64,000 bases of DNA, taken from positions 6,696,001 through 6,760,000 of the forward strand of contig NW_020825289.1 of the NCBI RefSeq assembly GCF_003286085.1, written 5' to 3'. How positions within the stretch are numbered: the stretch's first letter is position 1; each line of letters opens with the position of its first letter. Source of the stretch: Drosophila persimilis. Lineage: Eukaryota; Arthropoda; Insecta; Diptera; Drosophilidae. Positions 46,301-56,295 of this stretch are shown piece by piece. The notes below the pieces were generated by a model. It saw only the letters and a program-made list of their open reading frames with translations, ran no database searches and was not told the DNA's origin. The translations under genes were made by a program, and so were the position numbers.

Positions 46301-48343
46301 CCCCCCCCAAAGTTTTCCTGTTCCGTTTCTGTTTGCATTTCTGTGGCCGGAAAAATCCCCCTTTCCACGGAAAGATTTCAGTAATTGTAAAAAGGGAAAT
46401 CTTTAACGCAACCAAAATTGTTTATGTAAATAAAAATGCTTAACAAAGGATAATTTTCACACATAATGGCGGGGCGTGGGCGGGGGCGCGAGGCGTGGGC
46501 GAGGGCCTGGTCTGTCATAATACCTCGTGAATATTAAAAACTTTTGCATTATAACTTCATTTGGCAGCAACGATCCTTGGAGAGCAAATCGGATTACTCT
46601 GTGTGCGGTAGATTATACACGTTTATCCGATATGCGAAATGGGTTTTAATTATATATATGTAGCTATACATATATAGCTACAGAGGGAATAAGGAAAAGC
46701 GGAAAAGCGGAAAAGCTGATAGTCAACAGTAGTGTGGACAGCAAATCTCAGACGGGGCTAAGCCCGGCTTTGGGTCCATAAAAACTCCACTTGAAAACTA
46801 ATTAAACACTAATAGTTGAAAAAAAGCAGAAAGAGAAAATAAAGCACATCTTAAGTGGCGGAAGTGACGGTCAAGATGGGGTTCTGTGGGGGGGAATGGA
46901 AGGGAGTAGGGTGGAGAGGTCCTGCAATTGAACAAACAACAAAACAACGACTGCACTGAAAGGCAAAAGTTTTTAATTTCACTCCGAACCGAACAGAACC
47001 GAACAGAAAAGAAGAGAAAAGAGCTGAACTGAACTGAACAGAACAGAAGCGTAGAGAAACGGAACGTAGAGCACTCCCGGAAAAGTAAAGTGGAAGGAAG
47101 CACAGGCTGCTGCGCGCGAATGAGTCTATAAGTTGTGCTGCACCCTTCCCTGCCCTTCTCCAGGACACACACGGAAGAGAAATGTCTTGCCGATGAAATA
47201 AAACAATGGCAAAACAAAGGCTGTGGCAGTGGCAGTGGCAGTGGGCGAACAGTACGAGTCCCGGTTGCCAAATGGCCTGGACCCCGAGACACGATGAAAA
47301 GGATAACAGACGTCGCCGACGGAAGTGGACCGAAATGGCAAATCAAGGAAAAGCAGCAGTAGAATCAGAGCCCGAATCAGCAGCACACCATCACACCATC
47401 ACACCATCAGGCCATCAGACGTGGGCGGCAACAGCAAATCCGCTTAAAGTGAAAATTATTCCTTTTTGGGCCACAAAAGGAGAAAAACGGGAAAAGGGAA
47501 GCACACACACTTACACATAGAAGAAAGTTCTTGGCATTCGCGGCTATGTAAGCTGTTGACTTATTTCCCAAAGTTCGATTCGAATGGAACGCCACCCGCC
47601 CCGAAACCAGCCCCAAGCCCAACCCGAAGCCCAAGCCTATTGTTGTGAATAGTTTTGTATGCTGGGGCTTAGCTGGCCAAGAATGTGAATGTCTGAACAA
47701 AGTGCAGAAAGAGAAACGTTTAAGCCATTTTATTTGTACAACACTGAAAGCTCCACACAGACCCAAACGGAGGCTCCACTGGGAAAGATTGAAGAGTTCT
47801 TAAATTCTGCTGCATATTTGTATTTCTTTAACAGGACTCCATGACGACTCTCGTCACGAAAGATGTTCGAAGAAGTATCAAATAGGTTGGCCTAGAATTC
47901 AATTCTGGGATAATGAGATGTGCCTTCCATTAGGTGGAAAACTAAATTTTGGGGACTGATTATGCCAGACCTAATCTTGCCGCAAATTAGCCAAGTCCCT
48001 CACTCACTTACCTCAACTTAAATTGCGACATGAAATATGCAGAGGACTCCTCCGGTTCTGCGGAGGAGCCAATGCTACGCTTCCCTTTCGACTTACCTTT
48101 GTGGTGGCGCAGATGATGGCCGGCAGCTGTTCCCGAACAACAGGGCGGCTCGTAATATAAATTCCAAGTGTTCTCATAATCCGCCCGAGCATATTCCACA
48201 TAAATTATTTGCGCGCCCAGGACGAGGAGCAGAGCACTGAGGCGGCTAAGGCGATTGAGGGGGCTTTGGGTGCTGCTGTGCAGGCGGCGGCGATTGCGGC
48301 CAGTGTCTGCGCCTTGGGGGCGCAGGTTCCCCATGGAGCACAT
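18431..48343 (-). CDS. Sema2b: Semaphorin 2b, secreted axon-guidance ligand, 13 coding exons
   Basis: Exons (minus strand): 48343-48097, 25712-25625, 24428-24377, 23429-23361, 23120-23010, 22810-22673, 22224-22092, 22020-21664, 20669-20441, 20105-19602, 19122-18970, 18852-18744, 18517-18431. All phases agree and the sum is 758 residues. The 23120 acceptor is weak and could be 23117. Residues 1-50 hold a signal peptide (core LSALLLVLGAQIIYV). The sema domain spans about 87-550, with DFSCGPLHYRTFYMDE, VGAMDRIF, VCGTNAHNPKDY, GIGKCPYDP and NWATYLKARMNCS. The PSI domain is at about 553-597 (CFRCVADPYCGWD). An Ig domain follows at about 606-695, then a hydrophilic tail ending NDVFSNDALV, with no membrane segment. 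The N-terminus DYENTWNLYYEPPCC and the tail differ from Sema2a as I recall it, so Sema2b is the call. Class 2 semaphorins signal through Plexin B. In the Ig domain the YxC cysteine is Ser676, with Cys684 nearby. Intron 1 carries two malic enzyme genes on the opposite strand. Confidence 0.9.
22647..22659. repeat. Poly-G run in a Sema2b intron
   Basis: Thirteen consecutive G, just downstream (on the minus strand) of the donor at 22672. Such runs are prone to length change and sequencing error. Confidence 0.9.
26311..26340. repeat. (GGACA)6 tandem repeat
   Basis: Six uninterrupted copies of a 5-base unit, 5' of the first nested malic enzyme gene. Confidence 0.95.
26656..28632 (+). CDS. Malic enzyme (first nested copy), four exons
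   Basis: Exons are 26656-26796, 26849-28045, 28106-28400 and 28457-28632, giving 602 residues. The introns are 52, 60 and 56 bases, all GT-AG. The enzyme oxidises and decarboxylates malate to pyruvate using NAD or NADP. All key residues are present: Tyr123 in YTPTVG, Arg176 in TDGERILG, Lys194 in GKLEL, the metal ligands Glu266-Asp267 in HFEDF and Asp290 in NDDIQG, the cofactor loop GAGSAA (322-327), and the SNPT and NNCFAFPG motifs. The N-terminus (MAFSKFYFAVQQRLHL...) is free of acidic residues for about 30 positions, which suggests a mitochondrial presequence. An upstream in-frame ATG at 26593 is possible, but the chosen start gives the usual length. The gene sits in intron 1 of Sema2b on the opposite strand, 114 bases before its tandem copy. 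NAD versus NADP preference cannot be told safely from the sequence. Confidence 0.92.
28649..28686 (+). promoter_or_regulatory. Predicted core promoter of second nested malic enzyme
   Basis: A TATAAG box (28649-28654) lies 32 bases before an ATCACCA initiator-like site (A at 28681), which is the standard fly spacing. It falls in the 114-base gap between the two malic enzyme genes and would give a leader of about 66 bases. This argues that the second gene has its own promoter instead of being read only as part of a two-gene transcript. Prediction only. Confidence 0.35.
28747..30725 (+). CDS. Malic enzyme (second nested copy), four exons
   Basis: Exons are 28747-28890, 28967-30163, 30212-30506 and 30568-30725, giving 597 residues. 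The introns are 76, 48 and 61 bases. Exons 2 and 3 have exactly the same lengths (1197 and 295) and phases as in the neighbouring copy, so this is a tandem duplication. Catalytic residues are intact: Tyr124 in YTPTVG, Arg177, Lys195, Glu267-Asp268, Asp291 and a GAGSAA cofactor loop. The usual DGER motif reads DGGR. The N-terminus MTFSKLRPLPRLVSHLRPLGR is Arg-rich without acidic residues, a typical mitochondrial presequence. The C-terminus (CQGKDCKAKPLL) is shorter and more basic than in the first copy. The two proteins have diverged well beyond allelic difference, so the duplication is old. It lies inside Sema2b intron 1, antisense to that gene. Confidence 0.92.
30726..40530. other. Non-coding part of Sema2b intron 1, proximal
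   Basis: Mixed unique and simple sequence. It includes CA-rich text at about 31250-31285, the CT run at 34289-34324, and CAG/AGC-rich text at 35260-35330. A GTCGCTCT unit is repeated at 38206-38242. No gene or RNA recognised. Confidence 0.5.
34289..34324. repeat. (CT)n microsatellite
   Basis: An uninterrupted run of CT dinucleotides, about 18 units. Confidence 0.95.
40531..40535. repeat. Left target-site duplication of Transib element
   Basis: GTCTG, repeated exactly at 41730-41734. A 5-base duplication is characteristic of the Transib superfamily. Confidence 0.8.
40536..41729. mobile_element. Non-autonomous Transib DNA transposon
   Basis: A 1194-base element with perfect 36-base terminal inverted repeats (40536-40571 and 41694-41729) that begin CACTATGG. 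It is flanked by the 5-base direct repeat GTCTG. The CACWATG terminal heptamer plus a 5-base duplication define Transib, the cut-and-paste superfamily related to RAG1. The left end also has an A-rich CCAAAACC block about 23 bases inside the heptamer, reminiscent of a recombination-signal nonamer. The interior is AT-rich. It has one frame at 41059-41346 with protein-like text (YHMKLIKLLKIPARKFVTVWQ) and a second at about 41360-41480 (HISLNEALTLLLDKDF), which may be transposase remnants. There is no full-length transposase, so the element would depend on one supplied elsewhere. Perfect repeats and an intact target duplication suggest fairly recent insertion. Orientation is not fixed. Confidence 0.85.
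41730..41734. repeat. Right target-site duplication of Transib element
   Basis: GTCTG, the partner of 40531-40535. Confidence 0.8.
46288..46308. repeat. Poly-C run
   Basis: Twenty-one consecutive C. The exact length is likely to vary or be misread. Confidence 0.9.
46659..46682. repeat. Short perfect inverted repeat
   Basis: Two 10-base arms, TGTAGCTATA and its complement, are separated by four bases. It could form a small hairpin; no function is evident. Confidence 0.7.
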
Positions 48344-48687
48344 ATTGTCTTCCTTGCTTCTGGATGCACTATATAGTTCTCTGTTGGAGGGGGGGTTACT
48401 CGAGCTTGTTGCGGATTACTGTACGGAGTGCACTATTGGTCCACTATTTGGGAGACGTGTGAGTGCGGAGCTTGAGCACGGTTAACGTTGAGCGACATTT
48501 GATTACGGGTGCACCGATCTTCACATTTCACACGCGACACCTGACTATCTACGGTTACGTTTACGTCTCTGTCACTGTATCTCTGCTTTCGCCGGATTGC
48601 GTTGGGGCGGTCGTCGGAGGCGAGCGCGTACGGCACGGACTTCGGACACGAACTGAACGCGCGGCGCACGAGGAACTGTGTTAAATA
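48344..48687 (-). promoter_or_regulatory. Sema2b: Predicted Sema2b core promoter and 5' leader
   Basis: On the minus strand a TATTTAA box (48687-48681) stands 33-27 bases before a consensus fly initiator TCAGTT (48656-48651, A at 48654). This would give an unspliced 5' leader of about 310 bases before the start codon at 48343. A further upstream non-coding exon cannot be excluded. Confidence 0.35.
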
Positions 48688-48701
48688 AACACCCACACGG
48701 A

Positions 48702-48739
48702 GGACGACGACGACGACGACGGCGGCGGCGATGGCGATG
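48702..48739. repeat. GAC/GGC trinucleotide repeat
   Basis: About six GAC units followed by GGC and GATGGC units, just upstream of the predicted Sema2b promoter. Confidence 0.85.
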
Positions 48740-48933
48740 GCATTCGGTTCGTCCACGAACTGGCTTCGGGCTTCGTTTCCGCTTCCTTTCGGCTGTTGCT
48801 TCAGACACCTGTGAGCGGGAGAGCACTATTAGTCGGAGTTTGCGCATTGGACAGAGGGAAATATCCCACGGAAAGAGTGGATTTCCCAGTAATGTTTATG
48901 TTTATGCCAAGTGTATTGAACTCATTTGCAAAA

Positions 48934-48981
48934 TGCAGCGTGCAGCGTGCACCGTGCAACGTGCAACGTGCAACGTGCAAC
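48934..48981. repeat. 7-base tandem repeat
   Basis: About six imperfect copies of a GTGCAAC unit, grading from GTGCAGC on the left. Confidence 0.85.
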
Positions 48982-51268
48982 GGAGTCTGCAGCAAAACAA
49001 TGGCTACATTTTCAAGGGTAAATGCAGACACATTCAAAGCTGAAGTGCATACAAAGCACTCGCTGCCCCCGTCGCTCCACCGGGATAAGCCAAGCCGAGA
49101 GGCAGACGGCTAGACGAGTGAAGTGAGGAGTCTGAGGGAGGGGAGGGTGAAGAGAGAAAAAAATAGGAAAAAATATAAAGAGGAGAGCAAAGCGGAGTGG
49201 AACAGGGCTTTGGGCCTAGCAGACGCTTGCACTTAAAGCCATTCTCGTGCATTATTATTTATGCATACGCTTGTATTAGTAACTGCATCTACGAGTATGT
49301 GTGTTTGTGTGTGTGAGCATGTCTGGGAAATCCTACTTATACCCTGTAGACTGTAAGGGTATGCTGTGCTCTGTTGCCTTTCAGTGGAACTCCGTTCTTT
49401 CACAAATATTTATCAGACATATATATACATATATATAAGAAAAATGTCTGGTATCTCGCTGTCGAAATGTCTTTTGGAATGTTTCTGCTGATTTTTTCTA
49501 TATATTCCCGCATAGCCATAGCATCGCCGGCAGTCGCGTGTTTCAATTTGCAATGCAACATTGTATGCTGCAAAAAAGTTCTCTAAAGCCAGACATTAGT
49601 CACTCAGACAGGCCCTACGGCGGCACACACCCAGAAGGGGGAAGGGAATGGGTTGCGGCTGTGGGGCAGGGCAGGACGGCCAGACACTGACAATTAGGCT
49701 TTGTCTTAGTGAGTATCTGTGTGTCGTCTGGGTGCATGATTGTGTGCGTTAACCTTCAGACAGCCGAGTGGCAAGTCATTCAGCTTACTTTTCCTGTTTA
49801 TGCAGCTTGACTTGACCTGTACATTCCGTCCGAAGACGGAGAGCTGGACGGACCGACGACCACTTTTGACCACAAGAATGGGAAAGTTTTGTTAGGGAAT
49901 TTTCGTTGGTTTTTGTTTGACAGCCTGTTGTGCTGCTGCTCGGTGCAGAGGTAGGGGCCAAGACAATTTGTGGCCTCAATGCCATATGGCTTCAATGTCC
50001 AATACAGTCGTCAAAAGATCGGGGCCACTGCCCGGCAGGAGCGGCAGCAGGAACAGCAGGAGCTGGAGCTGGAGCTGAAGCAGGACCTTGCTACAAACAC
50101 ACCTGCCGTGTACAACGAAACGAGCTCCACAATTGCGTTATAAATGCCCTCAAACTTTGACTAAGCCAACGAAAAACTTTGATTAATGTGCGCTTAAAGA
50201 GGAACCAAATACGTGGAAAAACCCCCCAACACGACGCCAGCAAAAAGGAGGAAAAGAGAACCAAAGAAAAGCCGAGCCAGAAGGCAAAACAACGACAAAA
50301 CTTTTCATAACTTTAAGCCAGACCAACGCGGTGGTTGAAGAAAGGGCAGGGCGGTGGGTGGGTGAGGTGGCAGGGGTTTTGGGGACTAAACGGCGTGCAG
50401 CCAGCGGCTTCTTAGCCAAAGCGCAACACAAAAAACTTATGCAATCAAGACGGGATACGGAGGCAGGGACAGACGCGGGCAGGGGCAAGGACCAAGGCTG
50501 ACTGTAAAAGGTTCAAGGCGCCGCACAACAATGTCAGACCCGGAGCCGTAGCTGTAGCCATAGCCGTATCCGTAGCCGTGTCCGTGGCAGGAACTGAAGC
50601 TGAAGCTGAAGCTGAAGCCCGCTGGCAGGACGTTGGAATCACAGCGCGAAAGCGTTAAAAAAGTGAATTGTAAAACAAGCAGCAAACAAACGAGCAACAT
50701 TTGCTAAGGGCTGCATGCCCCAGAATTCAATAGCCCCTGCAACACACCCGCACAAGGGGGGCACACACAAAGTAGCCACACGATCCCGTTGCGTAGCGGC
50801 CCCCCTCTCAGCGGGCTGTCCCTGGTTACCCATCCTTTCCTCCCCCCACCGCCTCCGTGGCAAAGTAGCTCCCGCTCTGGTTAATAGAAAATGTAATTCG
50901 ATGCATTTAATGTTGGCAGGAATTGTTGAGCGGCTGTTGCAGGGGGGCGGGGCGCGGGCTAGCAACCAGCCAGGGCAATCGACTCGCACCCACCAGGCCA
51001 GAACCAGAACCAGACCCAGACCCAGACCCCTGGCAGCGATAACAGGTTCAGGTTCAGATTGGAGGCCTTGTCTTTATCTATTTTTATGAGTTGCCATTGC
51101 ATACAGGATGGCGATGGGTCCTGGCCGTGGTACTGGTACTGCTGATGGGTCCTGTTCCTCTGGCTCGTCCTTTTCTGTTTGAGTTGCTTACCTAATCCTT
51201 GCAAACAAGTTAAAAACGTTGTAAAACAAACAGCAGTACAAAGTGGGTGGGTTCATTGGTTGCTTAAA

Positions 51269-51309
51269 TGGGTGGATGGATGGGTGGATGGATGGGTGGA
51301 TGGTGGGTC
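51269..51309. repeat. GGAT/GGGT tandem repeat
   Basis: Alternating GGAT and GGGT tetramers, about ten units. Confidence 0.85.
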
Positions 51310-53706
51310 CGGGGGGTAGATAGCCCACAGAGCAGTGGAGGGGGACGAACAGAACGAAGCGATTTTGACTGACATCGAGTGCCATGAGAAATACAAACAA
51401 TCAAGGCAGCCAGACAGCTGCAGAGTCCGCTTCTCACACCCTCCCCCTCTCTGGGGTAACCTCAGCAACCTGTGCCGCGTGCCGCAGCAATGAAAACGAG
51501 CAGACAGCAACAGCAAGAGCAAGAGCGCGCATTGCTAATAGAAATTAAGCGAAAGTCCTAAAGGGGGGAGCGGCGGCTGTGCGGCAATGCGACAGAGATG
51601 CAGAGCCCCTCCCCATCCCAGCCCGACGTTGCATCCATTTGAAGGTCGCCGTGCGACGCTGGCTTTTATTAATCATAAAAAAAGAGGAACAGCGGAGTGG
51701 CAAATGGGAAATGGAAGAACAGGAGCAGGCGGAAAAACGGGAGCCATATTTCTGCTGAAATTGCCAAAACGTTGACGCGGCTCGTGGTTCTGTGCCTCGT
51801 GCCTCCTGCCTGAAACAACCTTCTTTCAGGCTGTCTCCTGCCTCATCCTGCTGCCTGCCTCCTGTCCTAGCTTTGCTTTGGTTTGGGTATCCCTGGCCTC
51901 TGCTGCACGAAAGTGCAATTTGATTTTAATGGCGGCAAAATGTTGAATTCTAGTCGCATAGCCAGACAGATCGACAGACAGACGGACAGACTCTTGCCTC
52001 CATTCCCTTGCACCGCCTCTGTGACCCCTCTGTCAGCCGCTTCCTGGCTGCAATCAGGAACCATTTGTGTTTGCTGTTGATCCTCCCGGTGGTGGCACGC
52101 ACATCTACAGACACTCCCTGTGGTGTGCTCTCTTTGCTCTGCCTGGCTTCGTTTTGCATTTTGATTGTTTTTTATGAGTGTCTGTGTGGTATCCACGTAT
52201 CTGTGTGCGAGTGTGTCGCCTGGAGTACGTGCGTGCAGTGGATTTGTTTGTTTGTGCCGAATGTTTGGTCGAGAACTGAGGCAAACAACCGCTCGTCACT
52301 GTCATTAACGTCATTGTGGCTATCCAAAGCCGCCCAACGGCCCCCTGGCCACCCATTACGGTCTGCCCCTTTTTGGGGATGGCTCAGCAACGGGGCTCCA
52401 TGGTCAGTGTCAAAGTCTGGCCATCGAACGCGTCTAACATTTTAAATTATTCAAATGACATTCCGACACAGGGTTTTGGGGGGATGCTCTTTCCATAACC
52501 CTTCTTCTCCCGTCTCTCTCGTTCTCTTTGTAGCTCTTTTTCCCTCTCTAATTAGTAGGGGCTTTTGGGTTCAAGGTAAAACTTTCAGAGCGAAGCGAAG
52601 ACTTCTGGTAGCCTTTGAAAACTATCAATTATTCATTTATTTCTATTTAATTGACTGGAATTTCTGTTTCAGGAGGAAACGCACACATTGATACACACAA
52701 ACACGCACACGCACAAAAGCCATTTGCATTTTGTCCTCACTTCTTTTTCGAGGTGGACTCGCCCCCTCTCAGACCTTGCCGCCCTCTCTCCCACCAATTT
52801 GGCAATTTATGAACAAACATTGACCTCTGCCTCAGCCATGGGGCAGTACAGTGGGCACCCTGATGCCCAGACGCATGTAAATTTCCTACAGATAACAGAT
52901 CTTGCACCACTGTGCGGTGCAGAGGGAAATGTTGCATCAGAGTTCCGTACGGGTGGTGTGAGTCCTTGGCTTTTATTTGCTGATGTTTGCAGAAAAGTCA
53001 AGTCTGTCTGACGAGGGGTGGGACGTGGTGGACCTGCCGCCCATCGTTGATAAGGGTTCCAGGCGGCACGCACATTCATGTCTCGTGCCCCGTGCCCCGT
53101 GCCGCTGCCACGTCTCTAGTTTATTTGTTAATGGTTTATTTATTAATTCCTGCGGATTATCACATCAGGACAGGCCATGGACCCTGCATATAGCCGCGAG
53201 ATAAGGCACGGCCGGAGTCAGAGCTGGGAAAGCGGCGAACGGACTACGGAAATCCATATGGCAGCCACTCGAGGTAGGGGGGGAAATGGGAAAATGGCAA
53301 TGGGAAATGCTTATCGTGTCCGCCTGGCAATTGCAGCTAATTCACGCCCTCTTTCAGGCCCCCCTCCCCCTCCACCCACCAGCCTCAAGCAAATCTTCAG
53401 CAAATTGCAAATTTGTGTTCCACGCTTTTGGAAATCATGTATTAATAATGGATAAGCGAAAATCCCCGCAGAGCGTAGGAATACGAGTAGTTGCGGCATC
53501 CGCATGAAAAGTGCCAGAAACATGCGTAGACAATTTCCTCAAGAGTGTGGGGAAAGCGAGCGCGAGAAAGCCGGAAATTTGAAAATTTTCAAGCAGCTTC
53601 GAAAAGGGAAAACTACTCGAGAAGCGGCCGGAGGAGTGCGTTTGACAGGACGCATAGTGGCTGTGTGAGTGTTCAGGCGTGTGTGAACTTCCGCACATGC
53701 ACACAC

Positions 53707-53740
53707 ACTAACACCAACACCAACACCAACACCAACACTA
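53707..53740. repeat. (ACACCA)n tandem repeat
   Basis: About five copies of a 6-base unit. Confidence 0.85.
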
Positions 53741-56257
53741 ATGCACACCCGAAATCGAAGAGAGGCAACGACCCAGCCAGGCGGCAGATTCCCAGACTCA
53801 TTGAGGGAGAACGAAATATTCCAAAATTTGTAGCAAATCTTCAGCAATTAGTGCACAAAATGTCGAAACTTAAATTTTGTGCAGAGCAACCCCAAAAGTA
53901 CGGAGCGACTGCCAGGAGAGTGAGAGAAATTGAAAGGGGGAGCAGAGAAAGCAGAGAGAGAGAGTGGGGCAAAGTGGAGGTGGGCCGAAAAACCTTTTAA
54001 AGTATTCAATAACACGAAAATGCCAACCCCCGACTCATCAGCACAACACCTCCTTCATTGTACCCCCTACTACTACCACCACACCACCCTCCCCGCTCCC
54101 ACCAGCCTGATGGACGTGACAACAAATTGAATTTCTCACGCCTTCTAAGAGTTTTCGGATCGAATCCAGGGCAAAGGAAGAGCAGGAGTTCATCCATCGA
54201 GTTAGTTCGGTGGATACAAAATTTCTTTGGTATTTTAAAACTCAATATACACCCAGATCGCCCCCATCCATCCTCCTCTAGAGACGAGATAAATGTCAGG
54301 AAGTTCAGTTTCTTACGCAAAAGGTTATCGCAGGAATGCCATAATAAAAGAGTCGATTTCGGGCTTGAAGAGCATCAAATTTCCATCAGTCGAGCGGCAC
54401 TTCATCTGGAGAAAATTGTGATTATTTAAACCCTGGCCTAGGCCGAAATCATCGTGAAAATAAAGCCACTTAAACACTGTTCTCTGTTCTGGCTGCCCCC
54501 GCTTGAAGCACTTTGTGTTGCATGGCAACAAAATTGAATGTCAAATTCACATTCACATTCGAAACTCGAATTCAAATTCAAATTCAAATGCAGAACGTGG
54601 CAGGAGTTTGACATTGAAATTTGCATATGACGGACCCGGGTTTTGTTTGCTTTTTGTGTTTTTTTTTTTTCTGGTTCAACCAGGTTCAACGGGGGCTCGA
54701 ACGGGGTGGCAAACACTCTGCCCCCGCGGGGCTGGTGAGTGTGGCGGCCTTTGAAGTGTGCCAGCATGGCGCTTAGCTGCTGATAATCCTTTTTAAATAA
54801 ATTTGTTGGCACAAATCGTTATACCACGGCCCCCAGCCCAGCCCAGAACAGCCCGGAACAGGTTCCCCGTTTCCGAGTTCTGGTTCAGTCAGGGGGGGGT
54901 CTAAACGCACCTTTCCGTTTTATTTTTGTGCAAAAGCAGCAGCCCCCAGTGTCCTCTGAAAAAGGGGTCTAAGGACTGCGTTTCGGGGATACCCTGTGCC
55001 TCTACCCTCTGCTTGCGGTATGTGTTTTTGCTAAGCATGTTAATACACAGGAAATTAAACACTTATGCGGAAGTCATACACAGATACTACACACACACAC
55101 GCACATGGAAAGTGGAATTTGAAAAGTGGTTGAGCATTCAATTATGCACAGGGACAATGCCGCACAATGGGGCCAAGGTAAGAGCGAGCTTATGATGGCA
55201 ACTTCAACAAAAACAGCTCAGATGATGATGATGATGAAGAGAATAATGATGATGCTGCTCCGTATAGCGATGTACATGTAGCACCCCTAATAGACACCCT
55301 CCTCTACCCAAAAAAACACATTAATACACACACAGGCAGGCGGAAAGCCGTCCTCCATAAAGAGATTCGAACACAGAGAACCCAAACGAAAAACAAGAAA
55401 CCCACAGAACAAAACCATGAAGAAAATTTCATTTAGTTTTCACTAACACGCTGTCAACAAAGCAGTGGCCGGGGGTTGGGGGTTGGGGGGAGTATGGGTG
55501 AAACAGCAGCGAAACGGAGGAGTTCCCTCAGTGGGAACTTAAGCGATTTTGCATTTCATTATGGGCTGGGCTTCCTTTTTTTTCGCCGTCGAGACTTCTC
55601 CTGGCAGCAGACAAAAACTTGAAGCTAAACACAAATACATAATCCCAGAGAGCATACAAAAGGGTTAACCCCACCACTAACACTACGACCCAGTGGATCC
55701 TCTGCTGCCCTGCCTCCCAGTGCTCTCCTTTCAGCCAAATCTGTTTTGTTGGCAACGGCTTGAGTTACTTAAATACTTTGTGAGGGGCATTCGAGCGCAA
55801 AATGAGGCACGGATTGACCCCGAAACGGGATTGTGTTATGAGATAATTGCTTAAACCGATAAAGGGGGAAGGCGGTAAAGGGCGTGGCAGAAGGATACGC
55901 AATCTATTCAGGAATTAAGTGGAAATCAAGCTCTCCAATAAAGCTGGACAGCTCGTATGTGCGGGGATCTAAAGTTTCATTAAAGTGCCGTAATACGACG
56001 ATTTACATTAGCCGCTCTTTAAAATTAACTTTACCGATGGGGCGATGGGGCGATGGTCGAACCCGTGGCGATGGGGGAGCCTGTAGAGCCAGACATCGAT
56101 TAAATTGCGCAACAGAATGAAGCAATAAACATTTAGAGGGCTCAGGACCCCAGGACCCCAGGACATCGAGCCAGAGAGCACACGCTCACACGACAAAAGC
56201 AGAAAAATTATCAGACAAGTGTGCATACGTGTGTGTATCTATATGTAGACATTATAG

Positions 56258-56261
<4 letters not shown>

Positions 56262-56290
<29 letters not shown>
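56262..56290. repeat. (GT)n microsatellite
   Basis: A run of GT dinucleotides, about 14 units. Confidence 0.95.

Positions 56291-56295
<5 letters not shown>

Larger units (their letters stand above)
25713..48096 (-). other. Sema2b: Intron 1 of Sema2b (22.4 kb), host of nested genes
   Basis: It is bounded by a GTAAGT donor after the first coding exon (48096) and a TTTACAG acceptor (25713); both exons join in phase 1. It contains two plus-strand malic enzyme genes near its 3' end (26656-30725) and one Transib transposon (40536-41729). The rest (30726-40530 and 41735-48096) is non-coding DNA with simple repeats: a CT run at 34289-34324, CAG-rich text at 35260-35330 and a C run at 46288-46308. 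I see no further supported gene. Frames such as the one at 36136-36321 are discussed among the findings. Confidence 0.8.
41735..48096. other. Non-coding part of Sema2b intron 1, distal
   Basis: Contains AT-rich blocks around 42150-42500, a perfect short inverted repeat at 46659-46682 and the C run at 46288-46308. No gene recognised. Confidence 0.5.

Noticed and set aside
49330-49375. ATACCCTG...AAGGGTAT inverted motif
   Set aside because: It resembles fragments of dispersed fly repeats, but is too short to assign to a family or give ends.
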